From the NCBI GenBank assembly GCA_028284705.1, contig JANQRE010000014.1, positions 1-64,000 of the forward strand: 64,000 bases of DNA, read 5' to 3'. Of this stretch, positions 1 through 7,751 are shown piece by piece. A program made the translations under genes and the position numbers. The notes beneath the pieces are model-generated. The model did not search any database. It saw nothing but the letters and a program-made list of their open reading frames with translations, and had not been told where the DNA came from. Source of the stretch: Paracoccaceae bacterium. Its GTDB lineage: Bacteria > Pseudomonadota > Alphaproteobacteria > Rhodobacterales > Rhodobacteraceae. Position 1 is the first letter of the stretch; every line of letters starts with the position of its first letter.

Positions 1-635
1 TCGGAGTTAACGCTGCTTGCGTCAATCTCGCCACGGTCGAGGCGACCGAGGATTTCCTCAGGGTCGTTGCCGAGGTCGATGCCGAGATGGTTGACGAGTT
101 GCAACTCGCCTGCCTCGGTGATCTGGGCGTAGAGGGAAAGCTCGGTATAGGCCGGGCCGCGCTGCACCAAGGAGCCGCCGGAATTGTTGCACACGCCGCC
201 AATGACGGAGGCGCCGATGCAGGAAGAGCCGATGACCGAATGGGGCTGGCGCCCGAGCGGTTTGAGCAGTTTTTCCAGCGCAAAGAGCGTGCCACCGGGG
301 TGCGAGATGAACTGGCGCCCCTCGTCGAGAAGGTGAAGCTGGTCGAGACGCAGAGTCGAGAGGATCACCACATCCCGGTCGTAGCTGCCCTTTGGCGTGG
401 ACCCCTCGGTCAGGCCGGTATTGGCGGCCTGCATGATCAGGATCTTGTCGGCCTCCACACAGGCCTGCAGCACGCGCCACATCTCGATAAGTGAGCCCGG
501 TACGGTGACCGCAATCGCCTCGCCCTCGCCTGAGCGGAATCCTTTGCGATACCGCTCGGTCTGGCGTTTGTCGGTCATCAGATGCCGCTTGCCGACGATC
601 TCGCGCAGGCGGGTGATGAGCTGTTGGTTGTCCAT
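1..635 (-). CDS. dld: Quinone-dependent D-lactate dehydrogenase (partial, N-terminal ~211 residues)
   Basis: The reading frame starts at an ATG at 635 on the minus strand and runs off the left edge, so only the N-terminal part is present. The translation contains RYRKGFRSGEGEA, ILIMQAANTGLTEGSTP, HSVIGSSCIGASVIGG and NNSGGSLVQRGPAYTE. I recognise these as the FAD-binding (PCMH-type) region of the E. coli Dld family of membrane-associated FAD enzymes, which oxidise D-lactate to pyruvate and pass electrons to quinone. It lies 22 nt downstream of the fused TRAP permease gene and is the last gene seen in a dctP-dctQM-dld operon. That context supports uptake followed by oxidation of a 2-hydroxy acid. 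The C-terminal half and catalytic domain cannot be checked here. Confidence 0.93.
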   Translation of the reverse strand, partial: MDNQQLITRLREIVGKRHLMTDKRQTERYRKGFRSGEGEAIAVTVPGSLIEMWRVLQACVEADKILIMQAANTGLTEGSTPKGSYDRDVVILSTLRLDQLHLLDEGRQFISHPGGTLFALEKLLKPLGRQPHSVIGSSCIGASVIGGVCNNSGGSLVQRGPAYTELSLYAQITEAGELQLVNHLGIDLGNDPEEILGRLDRGEIDASSVNS

Positions 636-657
636 AGCGACTCTCCCAGGTCCGGGG

Positions 658-2724
658 TCAGTATGCCACAGATGGCAGCCATGTCGTCAGTGCTGGCCAG
701 ATGAAGATCATTGCCAGACACAGAAGCTGCAGCAGTACGAAAGGCACAACACCTTTGTAGATGTCTGTCAGCTTCACCTCCGGCGGGCAGACACCTTTGA
801 GGTAGAAGAGCGAGAAGCCAACGGGCGGTGTCAGGAAAGAGGTCTGCAGGGTCACCGCGACGAGGATCACGAACCAGATCAGCGCCGGATCGTCGAGTAC
901 GCCGAAGCCGGGGATATCGAGGCCGAGGCCTGAGACAACCGGGCCCATCAACGGCAGCACGATAAGAGTGATCTCGATCCAGTCGAGGAAGAAACCGAGC
1001 AGGAAGCAGATGAACAGGATGAAGATGATCGTGCCTGTGGCACCAAGGCCGGTGGAGCCGATCAGATGTTCGATGAACTCGTCCCCACCCAATTCGCGCA
1101 GCACGAAGGAAAAGACTGTCGCGCCAAGGAAGATGGCGAAGATGTAAGCCGTCGAATTGAAGGTCGCTTTGCAGACATTCCAGAGCTTCTGAAGTGTCAG
1201 TTTGCGGTACATCACGGCGAGCAGGGTCGCGCCAATGGCACCGACGCCGGAAGCCTCGGTCGGTGTTGTGATGCCCATGAAGATCGAGCCGAGCACGGCG
1301 AGGATCAGACCTAAGGGTGGCAGCACGGCGAGCATCACTTCCTTCACCGCGGCCCAATCGGGGCGGGTTGCGCCTTCGGGCACGGGCGCGGCCTCGCGAT
1401 TGATCATCGCGATCAGGAAGATGTAACCGAGATAGAGAGACCCCAGCAGGACACCGGGCAGCATCGCAGCCATGAAGAGATCGCCGACGGACAGCGCCAT
1501 CTGGTCAGCCATGATCACCAGCATGATCGAGGGCGGGATCAGGATGCCAAGCGTGCCGGAGGCGGCGATTGTGCCGGTGGCGAGCGTCTTGGAGTATTTG
1601 TTCTGCATCATCGTGGGCAGGGACAGGACACCCAGGAGCACCACAGACGCGCCGACGATCCCGGTGGAGGCGGCGAGCACGATGCCGATCAGTGTGACAG
1701 TGATCGCAAGGCCGCCGCGCACGGTGCCGAACAGGCGGGTCATGGCGGTCATGAGGCGTTCGGCGACGCCGGATTCGTCCAGCATCAGCCCCATGAAGAT
1801 GAACATCGGCAGTGCGACGAGGACCGCGTTCGACATGGTCGCATAGACGCGGTTCACCACCGCCCCCATGGTCAGGTAGTCGAGGCCGGTGAAGGTGCTC
1901 TCAAGCCCCGTCCAGAGCATCAGATCGTTGTCAAAGGCCCAGGCGGCGAAACCGAAGATCATACCGGTGCCCGCGAGGGTCCAGGCGACGGGGAAGCCTG
2001 TGAAGAGCAAGCCGATAAAGGTCATGAACATGCCCATGACCATCATCTCTTCCGTCGTCTCGACGGTGAATTTCAGAACCCAGGCGACGGCCATGGTGGC
2101 GGCGAAAACGCCAGCAACCAGAAGGATCGAGCGACCCTCGCGCTCTTCGGGGCGGTTCTGGACCAGCGCATGCACGTCATGGATCAGGCGGCTCAGCGCG
2201 GCGAGCGCCAGAAGGACGAAGCTGAGCGGGATGATCGCCTTAAACGCCCAGAGCCAGGGCAGACCGGTGGCGGAAGAGGAGCCTTCATTCACCCGGTAGC
2301 TTTCGTAGAAATAATCATAGCCCTGATCGATCATCAGATAGATGAAGGGCGCGAGCAGGAAGAGGATGCCGAAGACCTCGATGATCCGCTGCGCGCGGCG
2401 GGACACCTGCATATGCAGAAGATCGACGCGTACATGGCTATCGGTCACCAGCGCATAAGAGACGCCGAACATGGTGACGAGGCCGTAGAGGTGCCATTGC
2501 ATCTCGTCGAGCTTGGGGAAGTTCCAGTTGAGCGCGTAGCGCATCGCGACCTGGCTGACGATGGCGACGATCAGGACGAGGTTGGCGAGCATGACGACAT
2601 GCCCGATGGCTTTGATCATCTTGTCGAGACCGACGGCGATTGCTTGGGTGTCGCGATCGGGATGCTCGGTAATCTCTTCGTAGGTTGCGGCCAGATCGCC
2701 GTCATATTCTGTCTGCTGGGTCAT
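658..2724 (-). CDS. TRAP transporter, fused small (DctQ) and large (DctM) membrane subunits
   Basis: A 688-residue membrane protein. Residues ~30-190 form a DctQ-like four-helix domain (QWHLYGLVTMFGVSYAL is typical). After a short linker at ~190-200 the rest is a DctM-like permease with about 12 helices, including MGLMLDESGVAERLM, ASTGIVGASVVLLGVLSLP and ASGTLGILIPPSIMLVI. QM fusions are well known in the TRAP family, and the pair uses the Na+ gradient to import carboxylates delivered by a periplasmic P subunit. The P subunit is encoded 135 nt upstream and dld 22 nt downstream. I infer lactate or a related 2-oxo/2-hydroxy acid as substrate from this context only. A purine-rich AAGGAA precedes the ATG. 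Confidence 0.93.
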   Translation of the reverse strand: MTQQTEYDGDLAATYEEITEHPDRDTQAIAVGLDKMIKAIGHVVMLANLVLIVAIVSQVAMRYALNWNFPKLDEMQWHLYGLVTMFGVSYALVTDSHVRVDLLHMQVSRRAQRIIEVFGILFLLAPFIYLMIDQGYDYFYESYRVNEGSSSATGLPWLWAFKAIIPLSFVLLALAALSRLIHDVHALVQNRPEEREGRSILLVAGVFAATMAVAWVLKFTVETTEEMMVMGMFMTFIGLLFTGFPVAWTLAGTGMIFGFAAWAFDNDLMLWTGLESTFTGLDYLTMGAVVNRVYATMSNAVLVALPMFIFMGLMLDESGVAERLMTAMTRLFGTVRGGLAITVTLIGIVLAASTGIVGASVVLLGVLSLPTMMQNKYSKTLATGTIAASGTLGILIPPSIMLVIMADQMALSVGDLFMAAMLPGVLLGSLYLGYIFLIAMINREAAPVPEGATRPDWAAVKEVMLAVLPPLGLILAVLGSIFMGITTPTEASGVGAIGATLLAVMYRKLTLQKLWNVCKATFNSTAYIFAIFLGATVFSFVLRELGGDEFIEHLIGSTGLGATGTIIFILFICFLLGFFLDWIEITLIVLPLMGPVVSGLGLDIPGFGVLDDPALIWFVILVAVTLQTSFLTPPVGFSLFYLKGVCPPEVKLTDIYKGVVPFVLLQLLCLAMIFIWPALTTWLPSVAY

Positions 2725-2810
2725 CGGTCAATTCCTTGAGAAATCGGCAAGTCCCGGTCCGTCGGCCAGATGCGGCACGAGGGTGTCGCGGTGTGCGTGA
2801 AGCAAGGTGG

Positions 2811-2847
2811 GGTGGCGCGCCGACCCAGGAAGGACGGCCGGCGCACC
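2811..2847. other. Imperfect GC-rich hairpin between dctP and dctQM
   Basis: GGTGGCGCGCCG (2811-2822) and CGGCGCACC (2839-2847) can pair over 9 bp with a 3-nt bulge. The 135-nt gap between the binding-protein gene and the permease gene is the longest in this operon. Such a hairpin could stabilise the dctP part of the mRNA, since binding proteins are usually made in excess over permeases. No T-run follows on the minus strand, so it is not a normal terminator. The role is inference. Confidence 0.35.
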
Positions 2848-2859
2848 GATCCGCGCGTC

Positions 2860-3912
2860 TTAATTTGTGCGCGGCAGGAAAGCGTTCTGTTCCCAGAGAT
2901 CGTAGTTGGCACGGAACGCGGCCATGTTGTCGTAGACTTCCTTGAAGAAGGCGTCGTTGGCGGATTCCTCAGCAGCGACCTCTTCCCAAGTGGTGCGGAA
3001 GGTTTCGAGCATTTCCGGCGACCATTTGCGGATCTGCACGCCGTTCTCCTCAACGTTCTTCTGCAGAGCGTCGAACTGCATGGCTTCCCCTTCGGCGAAA
3101 CTGTCGGCCATGGAGGCCTTGCAGGCGCCTTCTAGGATGCGCTGGTGCTGCTCCGATGCTTCGTTCCAGACGTCCTTGTTGATCAGCAGCTCAAAGACAG
3201 TCGCTTGCTGGTGCCAGCCGGGGAAGTAGTTGTACTTCACAACCTTATGGAAGCCGAGACGCTGGTCGATGGCGGGCATCGAGAACTCGGTTGCGTCGAT
3301 GGCGCCTTTTTCAAGAGCCGGGAAAATCTCACCGCCGGGCAGGAGGGAGGTGGCGACGCCGAGTTTCTCCATGACCTTACCGCCGAGGCCGAAGAAGCGC
3401 ATCTTCAGGCCTTTGAGGTCTTCGGGTGAGTTGATCTCTTTGGCGAACCAGCCGGAGGTTTCCGGGGCGATCACGGCGCAGGGGAGAACCTTCACATTGT
3501 AGCCTGCGTCATCATACATGCGCTGGTAGAGGTTCAGGCCATCGCCATAGTACATCCACGCCATATATTCACCGGCCTCCGGGCCGAAAGGCACGGCGGA
3601 AAAGAGCGGAGCGGCGGGGATTTTACCGGCCCAGTAGCCAGCGGTGGTGTAGCCCGAGTTGATCTTGCCGGAAGACACGGCGTCGAGGATTTCGAAGGCG
3701 GGCACCAGTTTGCCAGGCTCATAGACTTTCATCTTCAGCGTGCCGCCGGACATCAGGGAGACTTCCTCAGCCACACGCGGGATCGGCGTGCCCAGACCCG
3801 GCAGAGCGGTCGAGAACGCCACCGGCGTTTTCAGAAGAAGCTTGTCTTTCGCCAGAGCCGGAGATGCAGCAAGGGCTGCCCCGAGAACGAGGCCAGTGAG
3901 AATGGATTTCAT
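2860..3912 (-). CDS. TRAP transporter periplasmic substrate-binding protein (DctP family)
   Basis: 350 residues with a clear Sec signal peptide ending ALAASPALA-KD (~21 residues). The mature protein has the TRAP binding-protein layout, including EISLM-type N-terminal lobe text (RVAEEVSLMSGGTLKMKVYE), the conserved arginine segment LKGLKMRFFGLGG (~residue 170), and EKGAIDATEFSMPAIDQRLGF. This subtype resembles the keto/hydroxy-acid binding proteins (TakP or calcium-lactate type). With dld in the same operon, lactate or pyruvate is a reasonable but unproven ligand. A strong GGAGG lies just before the ATG. It is the first gene of the operon and diverges from a GntR regulator. Confidence 0.93.
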   Translation of the reverse strand: MKSILTGLVLGAALAASPALAKDKLLLKTPVAFSTALPGLGTPIPRVAEEVSLMSGGTLKMKVYEPGKLVPAFEILDAVSSGKINSGYTTAGYWAGKIPAAPLFSAVPFGPEAGEYMAWMYYGDGLNLYQRMYDDAGYNVKVLPCAVIAPETSGWFAKEINSPEDLKGLKMRFFGLGGKVMEKLGVATSLLPGGEIFPALEKGAIDATEFSMPAIDQRLGFHKVVKYNYFPGWHQQATVFELLINKDVWNEASEQHQRILEGACKASMADSFAEGEAMQFDALQKNVEENGVQIRKWSPEMLETFRTTWEEVAAEESANDAFFKEVYDNMAAFRANYDLWEQNAFLPRTN

Positions 3913-3956
3913 GTTTTCCTCCGTTGAGTGGGCCGGTTCCTCCGGGCCCGAAAATC

Positions 3957-3979
3957 AGAGGTAAACAAATTATACCTCT
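3957..3979. promoter_or_regulatory. Inverted repeat AGAGGTA-N9-TACCTCT, probable GntR operator
   Basis: A perfect 7-bp inverted repeat (3957-3963 and 3973-3979) sits in the 219-nt space between divergent dctP and the GntR regulator gene. A related element, ACCTGTAGAGGT (4114-4125), lies immediately before the regulator start codon and shares the TACCT/AGAGGT half-sites. That arrangement fits control of the transport operon plus autoregulation. Binding is inference. Confidence 0.5.
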
Positions 3980-4131
3980 TGGGGTGCAGTGGAATAGCAC
4001 GCTCGCAGTGGTTGTAAACGCACAGTTTGTCGCACCTCACTTAACCATCTGATTTAAATAATGATTGAGTTGGAAATTTAACCCTTGCCGAGCATGGGAG
4101 GACAACTTAATTTACCTGTAGAGGTGCCAAA

Positions 4132-4920
4132 ATGAACATCAACGAAGCCGTCTTTGACCGAATCGAAAACGCTCCTGTCGCGGAGCTTGTTGTGCGTCAG
4201 ATCGAGGACATGATCGTGCAGGGCATTCTGAAAGAGGGGGACCGTTTGCCCTCGGAACGCGACCTCGCAACACGCTTTGAAGTGTCGCGCCCGATGGTGC
4301 GCAATGCGCTCAAGACCTTGGAGCAGGCAAAGCTCATCAATATCCGCCATGGCGAGGGCACATTCATTGCGCAGCTGACCGGGCAGGCGATGCAACCGGC
4401 CCTGATCGACCTCTATGCCCGGCGGGGCCGCGCCTTTCAGGACTACCTCGAATATCGTCGTGCACAGGAAGCGTTCGCGGCCCGCCTCGCGGCTGAGCGC
4501 GCCACCCCCACGGATCGTGCGGAGATCGAGCGCCACATTGCCACGATGGTGGAAGCCGATGCGACCGGTGATCTCAAGATGTCACGAGAGGCAGATGTCC
4601 GGTTTCACAGCTCCATCGTCGAAGCGAGTCACAACGCCATGCTGATCCATATGATGGCATCGATCTATGAATTGACCCGGCGCGGTGTGATGCACAACCG
4701 GGACTACCTGCGCACGCTGGAGGGCAGTGCGAAGAAGCTGCTCCAGCAACACCGCGCGATCGCCGAAGCGGTCTTCGCGCAGGAGCCGGATGCCGCGGAA
4801 GAGGCCGCGCGTGCGCATCTGGACTATGTGGAGAAGTCGTTCCGACAGCGCGAGATTCAGTCGCAAAACGAGCGGACGTCGGAGAAACGCGCCCTAGCCG
4901 GTGGCCTTTCAGGCGCGTGA
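4132..4920 (+). CDS. GntR-family regulator, FadR/LldR (FCD) subfamily
   Basis: 262 residues. Residues ~14-80 form a winged helix-turn-helix with the family signature GDRLPSERDLATRFEVSRPMVRNAL and RHGEGTFIA. Residues ~95-235 form an FCD ligand domain with the expected metal-binding type residues: Asp and His in ADVRFHSSIVEASHN, His in LQQHRAIAEAV and His in AHLDYVEKS. FCD regulators of this kind (LldR, PdhR) sense small carboxylates. It is divergent from dctP-dctQM-dld and probably controls it; the exact effector is inference. The 3' end overlaps the convergent aminotransferase gene by 12 nt. Confidence 0.88.
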   Translation: MNINEAVFDRIENAPVAELVVRQIEDMIVQGILKEGDRLPSERDLATRFEVSRPMVRNALKTLEQAKLINIRHGEGTFIAQLTGQAMQPALIDLYARRGRAFQDYLEYRRAQEAFAARLAAERATPTDRAEIERHIATMVEADATGDLKMSREADVRFHSSIVEASHNAMLIHMMASIYELTRRGVMHNRDYLRTLEGSAKKLLQQHRAIAEAVFAQEPDAAEEAARAHLDYVEKSFRQREIQSQNERTSEKRALAGGLSGA

Positions 4921-5850
4921 CGCTTTCTGCGCCGCGACGTTTTCTGTGACCAAGTCTTTGTAAAGCGCGCGAATGCGTTCGGTCATCGGGCGTGCTCCTG
5001 TGCCAATCGGTTTGCCGTCGATCTCGGCTACAGGCGTCTGAGCACCAAAGGTGCCGGTCAGGAATGCCTCATCGGCGCCATAAGCTTCATAAAGTGAGAA
5101 ATTCTTCTCATAAACCGGAATGTCATTGGCGCGACAGAGGTCGATGACTTTCTGCCGTGTGACGCCGTTCATGCAGTAATCGCCCGTCGAGGTCCAAACC
5201 TCGCCGCGCCGCACGATGAAGAAATTACAGGCATTGGTGGTGTTTACGAAACCAAGAGGGTCGAGCATCAGACCCTCATCCGCACCTGCCTGTTCGGCCT
5301 GAAGGCAAGCGATCACGCAATTCAGCTTCGAATGGGAATTGTATTTCGGGTCCTGGCTCATCGGCAGGCCACGCACTTGCGGTACGGTCCCGAGCCTGAT
5401 GCCTGCGCTTTGCAGACGTTCGACCGGTTTTGAGTGCTCAATGATCGCCACCACGGTTGGACCGAATTGCGAAAGCCCCGGGTGCTGAAATGGCTTTGCT
5501 TTGCGCCCACGCGTCACCATGAAACGACAATGGGCATCGGTCGTAATGCCGTTGGCTGCTGCGGTGTCGTCGAGAATCTGACGAACACCGTCCGGTGTCA
5601 GACCGGTGTCCAGCGAGACCGCTTTGCAGGAGTTGAAGAAGCGATCCATGTGCTCGTCAAAGAAAGCCCACTCGCCGTCATAGAGCCGCAGCCCCTCCCA
5701 CATGCCATCGCCCAACATGAAACCGCTGTCATAGACCGACACCTTGGCCTCCGCTTTCGGGACGATCTCGCCATTGACGTAGATCTTGATCTTGTCGTTG
5801 CGCGCGTCTTCTTCGGCGCTGTGGGTGCTATGCGAGGAGGTCTGTGACAT
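4909..5850 (-). CDS. Class IV aminotransferase (branched-chain / D-amino-acid type, PLP)
   Basis: 313 residues, the usual length for fold-type IV aminotransferases. Family features are KIYVNGEIVPKAEAKVSVYD and GDGMWEGLRLYDGEW near the N-terminus, the lysine region KYNSHSKLNCVIACLQA expected to hold the PLP Lys, EGLMLDPLGFVNTTNACNFF, and CMNGVTRQKVIDLCR. Substrate choice (branched-chain amino acids, D-alanine or 4-amino-4-deoxychorismate) cannot be read safely. It ends inside the last codons of the convergent GntR gene and lies 6 nt downstream of tupA on the same strand, so it may be cotranscribed with tupA. Confidence 0.85.
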   Translation of the reverse strand: MSQTSSHSTHSAEEDARNDKIKIYVNGEIVPKAEAKVSVYDSGFMLGDGMWEGLRLYDGEWAFFDEHMDRFFNSCKAVSLDTGLTPDGVRQILDDTAAANGITTDAHCRFMVTRGRKAKPFQHPGLSQFGPTVVAIIEHSKPVERLQSAGIRLGTVPQVRGLPMSQDPKYNSHSKLNCVIACLQAEQAGADEGLMLDPLGFVNTTNACNFFIVRRGEVWTSTGDYCMNGVTRQKVIDLCRANDIPVYEKNFSLYEAYGADEAFLTGTFGAQTPVAEIDGKPIGTGARPMTERIRALYKDLVTENVAAQKASRA

Positions 5851-5856
5851 GGCGTA

Positions 5857-6660
5857 TCATTCTCCGGGCTTGGCGTTGAAGACGAACAGAGTTTCGCCGT
5901 TGATCTTATAGCTGTCGATCAGGTCTGCGGCCCGCTGTGAGGTGAGCCAGTCTTCCAAAGCCGCGACCGCCTCGGCGTTGACATGGTCATGGCGCTCCGG
6001 ATTTACCGGCAGATAGGCGTATTGGTTGAAGAGTGCGGGGTCACCAGCATAGAGCAGAGCGAGACCGCCCTTGTTGCCGAAGTTGAGCCAACTGGCCAGG
6101 TCCGACAGGATATAGGCGTTGAGGCCCGATGCGGTATTGAGACTGGCGCCCATACCCGCGCCGACCGCGTTGTACCAAGCGTCGAACCCCTCCGGATCGA
6201 GAGCGGCGGCAGCCCAAAGAGACAGCTCTTTCTTATGCGTACCGCTATCGTCGCCGCGGCTCACAAACGGGGCTTGTGCGGTGGCGATGCGGCTTAGCGC
6301 ATCGGTTGCGTTCTCGGCACCTGCCACACCCGCGGCATCAGACGACGGGCCGATAAAGACGAAATCATTATACATAATCTCGGTGCGATGGGTGCCGTAA
6401 CCCTCCGCCACGAAGGCTTCCTCGGCCGCTTTGGAATGCACCAGGATCGCATCCACATCGCCCGCCTCGCCGAGCCGCAACGCCTGACCAGTGCCGACCA
6501 CAAGCAACTGCACCTCAATCCCCGTATCCTCCTTGATCGCAGGCAACAGTACGTCTGACAAGCCGGAGTTGTGGAAACTCGTGGTGACGGCCATCTTCAT
6601 CGTCTCGGCCTGCGCGGTGCCGGTGAGAAGGAGGGCCAGAAAAACAAGCGCTCGGATCAT
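5857..6660 (-). CDS. tupA: Tungstate-type ABC transporter substrate-binding protein
   Basis: 267 residues with a Sec signal peptide (MIRALVFLALLLTGTAQA-ET). The mature protein has TupA-family text: TTSFHNSGLSDVLLPAIKE, GTGQALRLGEAGDVDAILVH, FVFIGPSSDAAG, FVSRGDDSGTHKKE and LLYAGDPALFNQYAY. TupA proteins bind tungstate very tightly in the periplasm. The ATG overlaps the stop codon of an ATPase remnant (ATGA), so the ancestral order was probably tupB-tupC-tupA. The permease is absent and the ATPase truncated, so the binding protein may now be an orphan unless the partners lie elsewhere. Confidence 0.85.
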   Translation of the reverse strand: MIRALVFLALLLTGTAQAETMKMAVTTSFHNSGLSDVLLPAIKEDTGIEVQLLVVGTGQALRLGEAGDVDAILVHSKAAEEAFVAEGYGTHRTEIMYNDFVFIGPSSDAAGVAGAENATDALSRIATAQAPFVSRGDDSGTHKKELSLWAAAALDPEGFDAWYNAVGAGMGASLNTASGLNAYILSDLASWLNFGNKGGLALLYAGDPALFNQYAYLPVNPERHDHVNAEAVAALEDWLTSQRAADLIDSYKINGETLFVFNAKPGE

Positions 6661-6848
6661 TCGACGATGTCTCCTTTCAGGAAAGCCTGCGCCTCCGGGG
6701 TGGCGGGCTGGGTGAAGAAGTCCTTGGCTGGACCCTGATCATGTACCTGGCCATTAAGAAGGAACAAGACATCGCTCGCAAGACGTCGTGCCTGGCCCAG
6801 ATGATGTGTGGTCATTATGATCCGCGCGCCGCGGGTACCGCGTCTCTT
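6657..6848 (-). pseudogene. tupC: C-terminal remnant of the tungstate ABC transporter ATPase
   Basis: Reading back from a TGA at 6657-6659 that overlaps the tupA start, 63 codons remain open. They encode RIIMTTHHLGQARRLA, DVLFLLNGQVHDQGP and PEAQAFLKGDIVE, which match the H-loop and C-terminus of TupC-type ATPases. An in-frame stop lies at 6849-6851. Just upstream the text VRRLVKETR appears in another frame, suggesting a frameshift before homology ends. Walker A, signature and Walker B regions are missing. The Dnr box of the nap operon lies less than 40 nt beyond the stop, so this is the likely junction where the denitrification genes replaced the rest of tupBC. Confidence 0.8.
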
Positions 6849-6886
6849 TCACCAAACGTCGAACGTCACAAAGAGCCACGGAGACC

Positions 6887-6900
6887 TTGACCTAAGTCAA
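6887..6900. promoter_or_regulatory. Fnr/Dnr box TTGAC-CTAA-GTCAA upstream of napF
   Basis: A perfect 5-4-5 palindrome of the Fnr/Dnr/NnrR class, 59 nt before the proposed napF start. The same class of site recurs before nirS, nosR, norC, nirE and hemA in this window, which strongly supports a shared anaerobic or NO-responsive regulator. Confidence 0.88.
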
Positions 6901-6959
6901 AGCACCGCGCAGCGATACTCGATAGGTTCCCCGCACGACGAATGTGTAGGGAGCCACGC

Positions 6960-7472
6960 TTGTCCGCAGCGACCATGCAACAATCCAGACGCAATTTTTT
7001 GTCTGGCGGATACCTTGATCCGGGAGCAATTCGACCTCCCGGTGCGGTTTCTGCGTATGACTTTCATGATCTCTGCTCACAATGTGGAGATTGCTCAAGC
7101 GCCTGCCCGGAGAATATCATTCGGCGCGGCAGCGACGGTTTTCCCACCGTGGATTTCAGTCGCGGTGCCTGTACCTTCTGCGAGGCCTGCATAGAGGCTT
7201 GCGACACAGGCGCGTTGACCTTGGACATCGCATGGCCGCACCGCGCTGCAGTCTCGCGGGATTGTCTGTCCATGAATGCCGTCCAATGCCGCATTTGCCA
7301 GGACCAATGCGACCAGCAGGCCATCCGCTTTCAACTCATCGCGGGTGGCAAGGCGATGCCGCAAATCAGCCTCGACGATTGCATCGGATGTGGCGGTTGT
7401 GTCGCCTCCTGTCCGGTGAGCGCCATCGCGATTGAGACCCCCAACGAAATTACGGAGAGCCAGACATGCTGA
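6960..7472 (+). CDS. napF: NapF ferredoxin-type protein
   Basis: A cytoplasmic iron-sulfur protein that helps mature NapA, with three or more [4Fe-4S] cysteine sets visible: CSQCGDCSSACP, CTFCEACIEACD and CIGCGGCVASCP, plus CRICQDQCDQQ. The N-terminal SRRNFLSGG matches NapF. I chose a TTG start at 6960 because GGGAG (6949-6953) sits 6 nt before it. In-frame ATGs at 6942 (no good ribosome site) and 6975 are alternatives. The frame then encodes about 170 residues, normal for NapF. It is the first gene of napFDAGHBC and its stop overlaps napD. Confidence 0.9.
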   Translation: MSAATMQQSRRNFLSGGYLDPGAIRPPGAVSAYDFHDLCSQCGDCSSACPENIIRRGSDGFPTVDFSRGACTFCEACIEACDTGALTLDIAWPHRAAVSRDCLSMNAVQCRICQDQCDQQAIRFQLIAGGKAMPQISLDDCIGCGGCVASCPVSAIAIETPNEITESQTC

Positions 7473-7735
7473 ATATTTGCGGATGTCTTGTCCACGCGGT
7501 GCCCGAACGCAGCGCGGATGTGATTGCGGCGCTTGAGGCGATTGAGGGCGGCGAAGTCCATGGTGCCGAGGATGGCCGCATCGTCGTGACCGTCGAAGAC
7601 ACTGCGGACAAACGCGCCTCGGAGCAGATCATGGATATGCACCAGATCCCCGGGGTGATCACCGTGACCCTGACCTATCACCATTTCGAAGAGCTCGACG
7701 ACGAAGTCGACGCGCTTTCCGCCCAAATCCACTGA
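7466..7735 (+). CDS. napD: NapD, NapA-specific chaperone
   Basis: 89 residues with the NapD pattern: an N-terminal [18 protein letters not shown] beta-strand region, GRIVVTVED in the middle and [14 protein letters not shown] near the end. NapD binds the twin-arginine signal peptide of NapA and holds back export until the Mo cofactor is inserted. It overlaps the end of napF by 7 nt and lies 16 nt before napA, as in typical nap operons. Confidence 0.93.
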   Translation: MLNICGCLVHAVPERSADVIAALEAIEGGEVHGAEDGRIVVTVEDTADKRASEQIMDMHQIPGVITVTLTYHHFEELDDEVDALSAQIH

Positions 7736-7751
7736 GACCGGAGAGATTATC

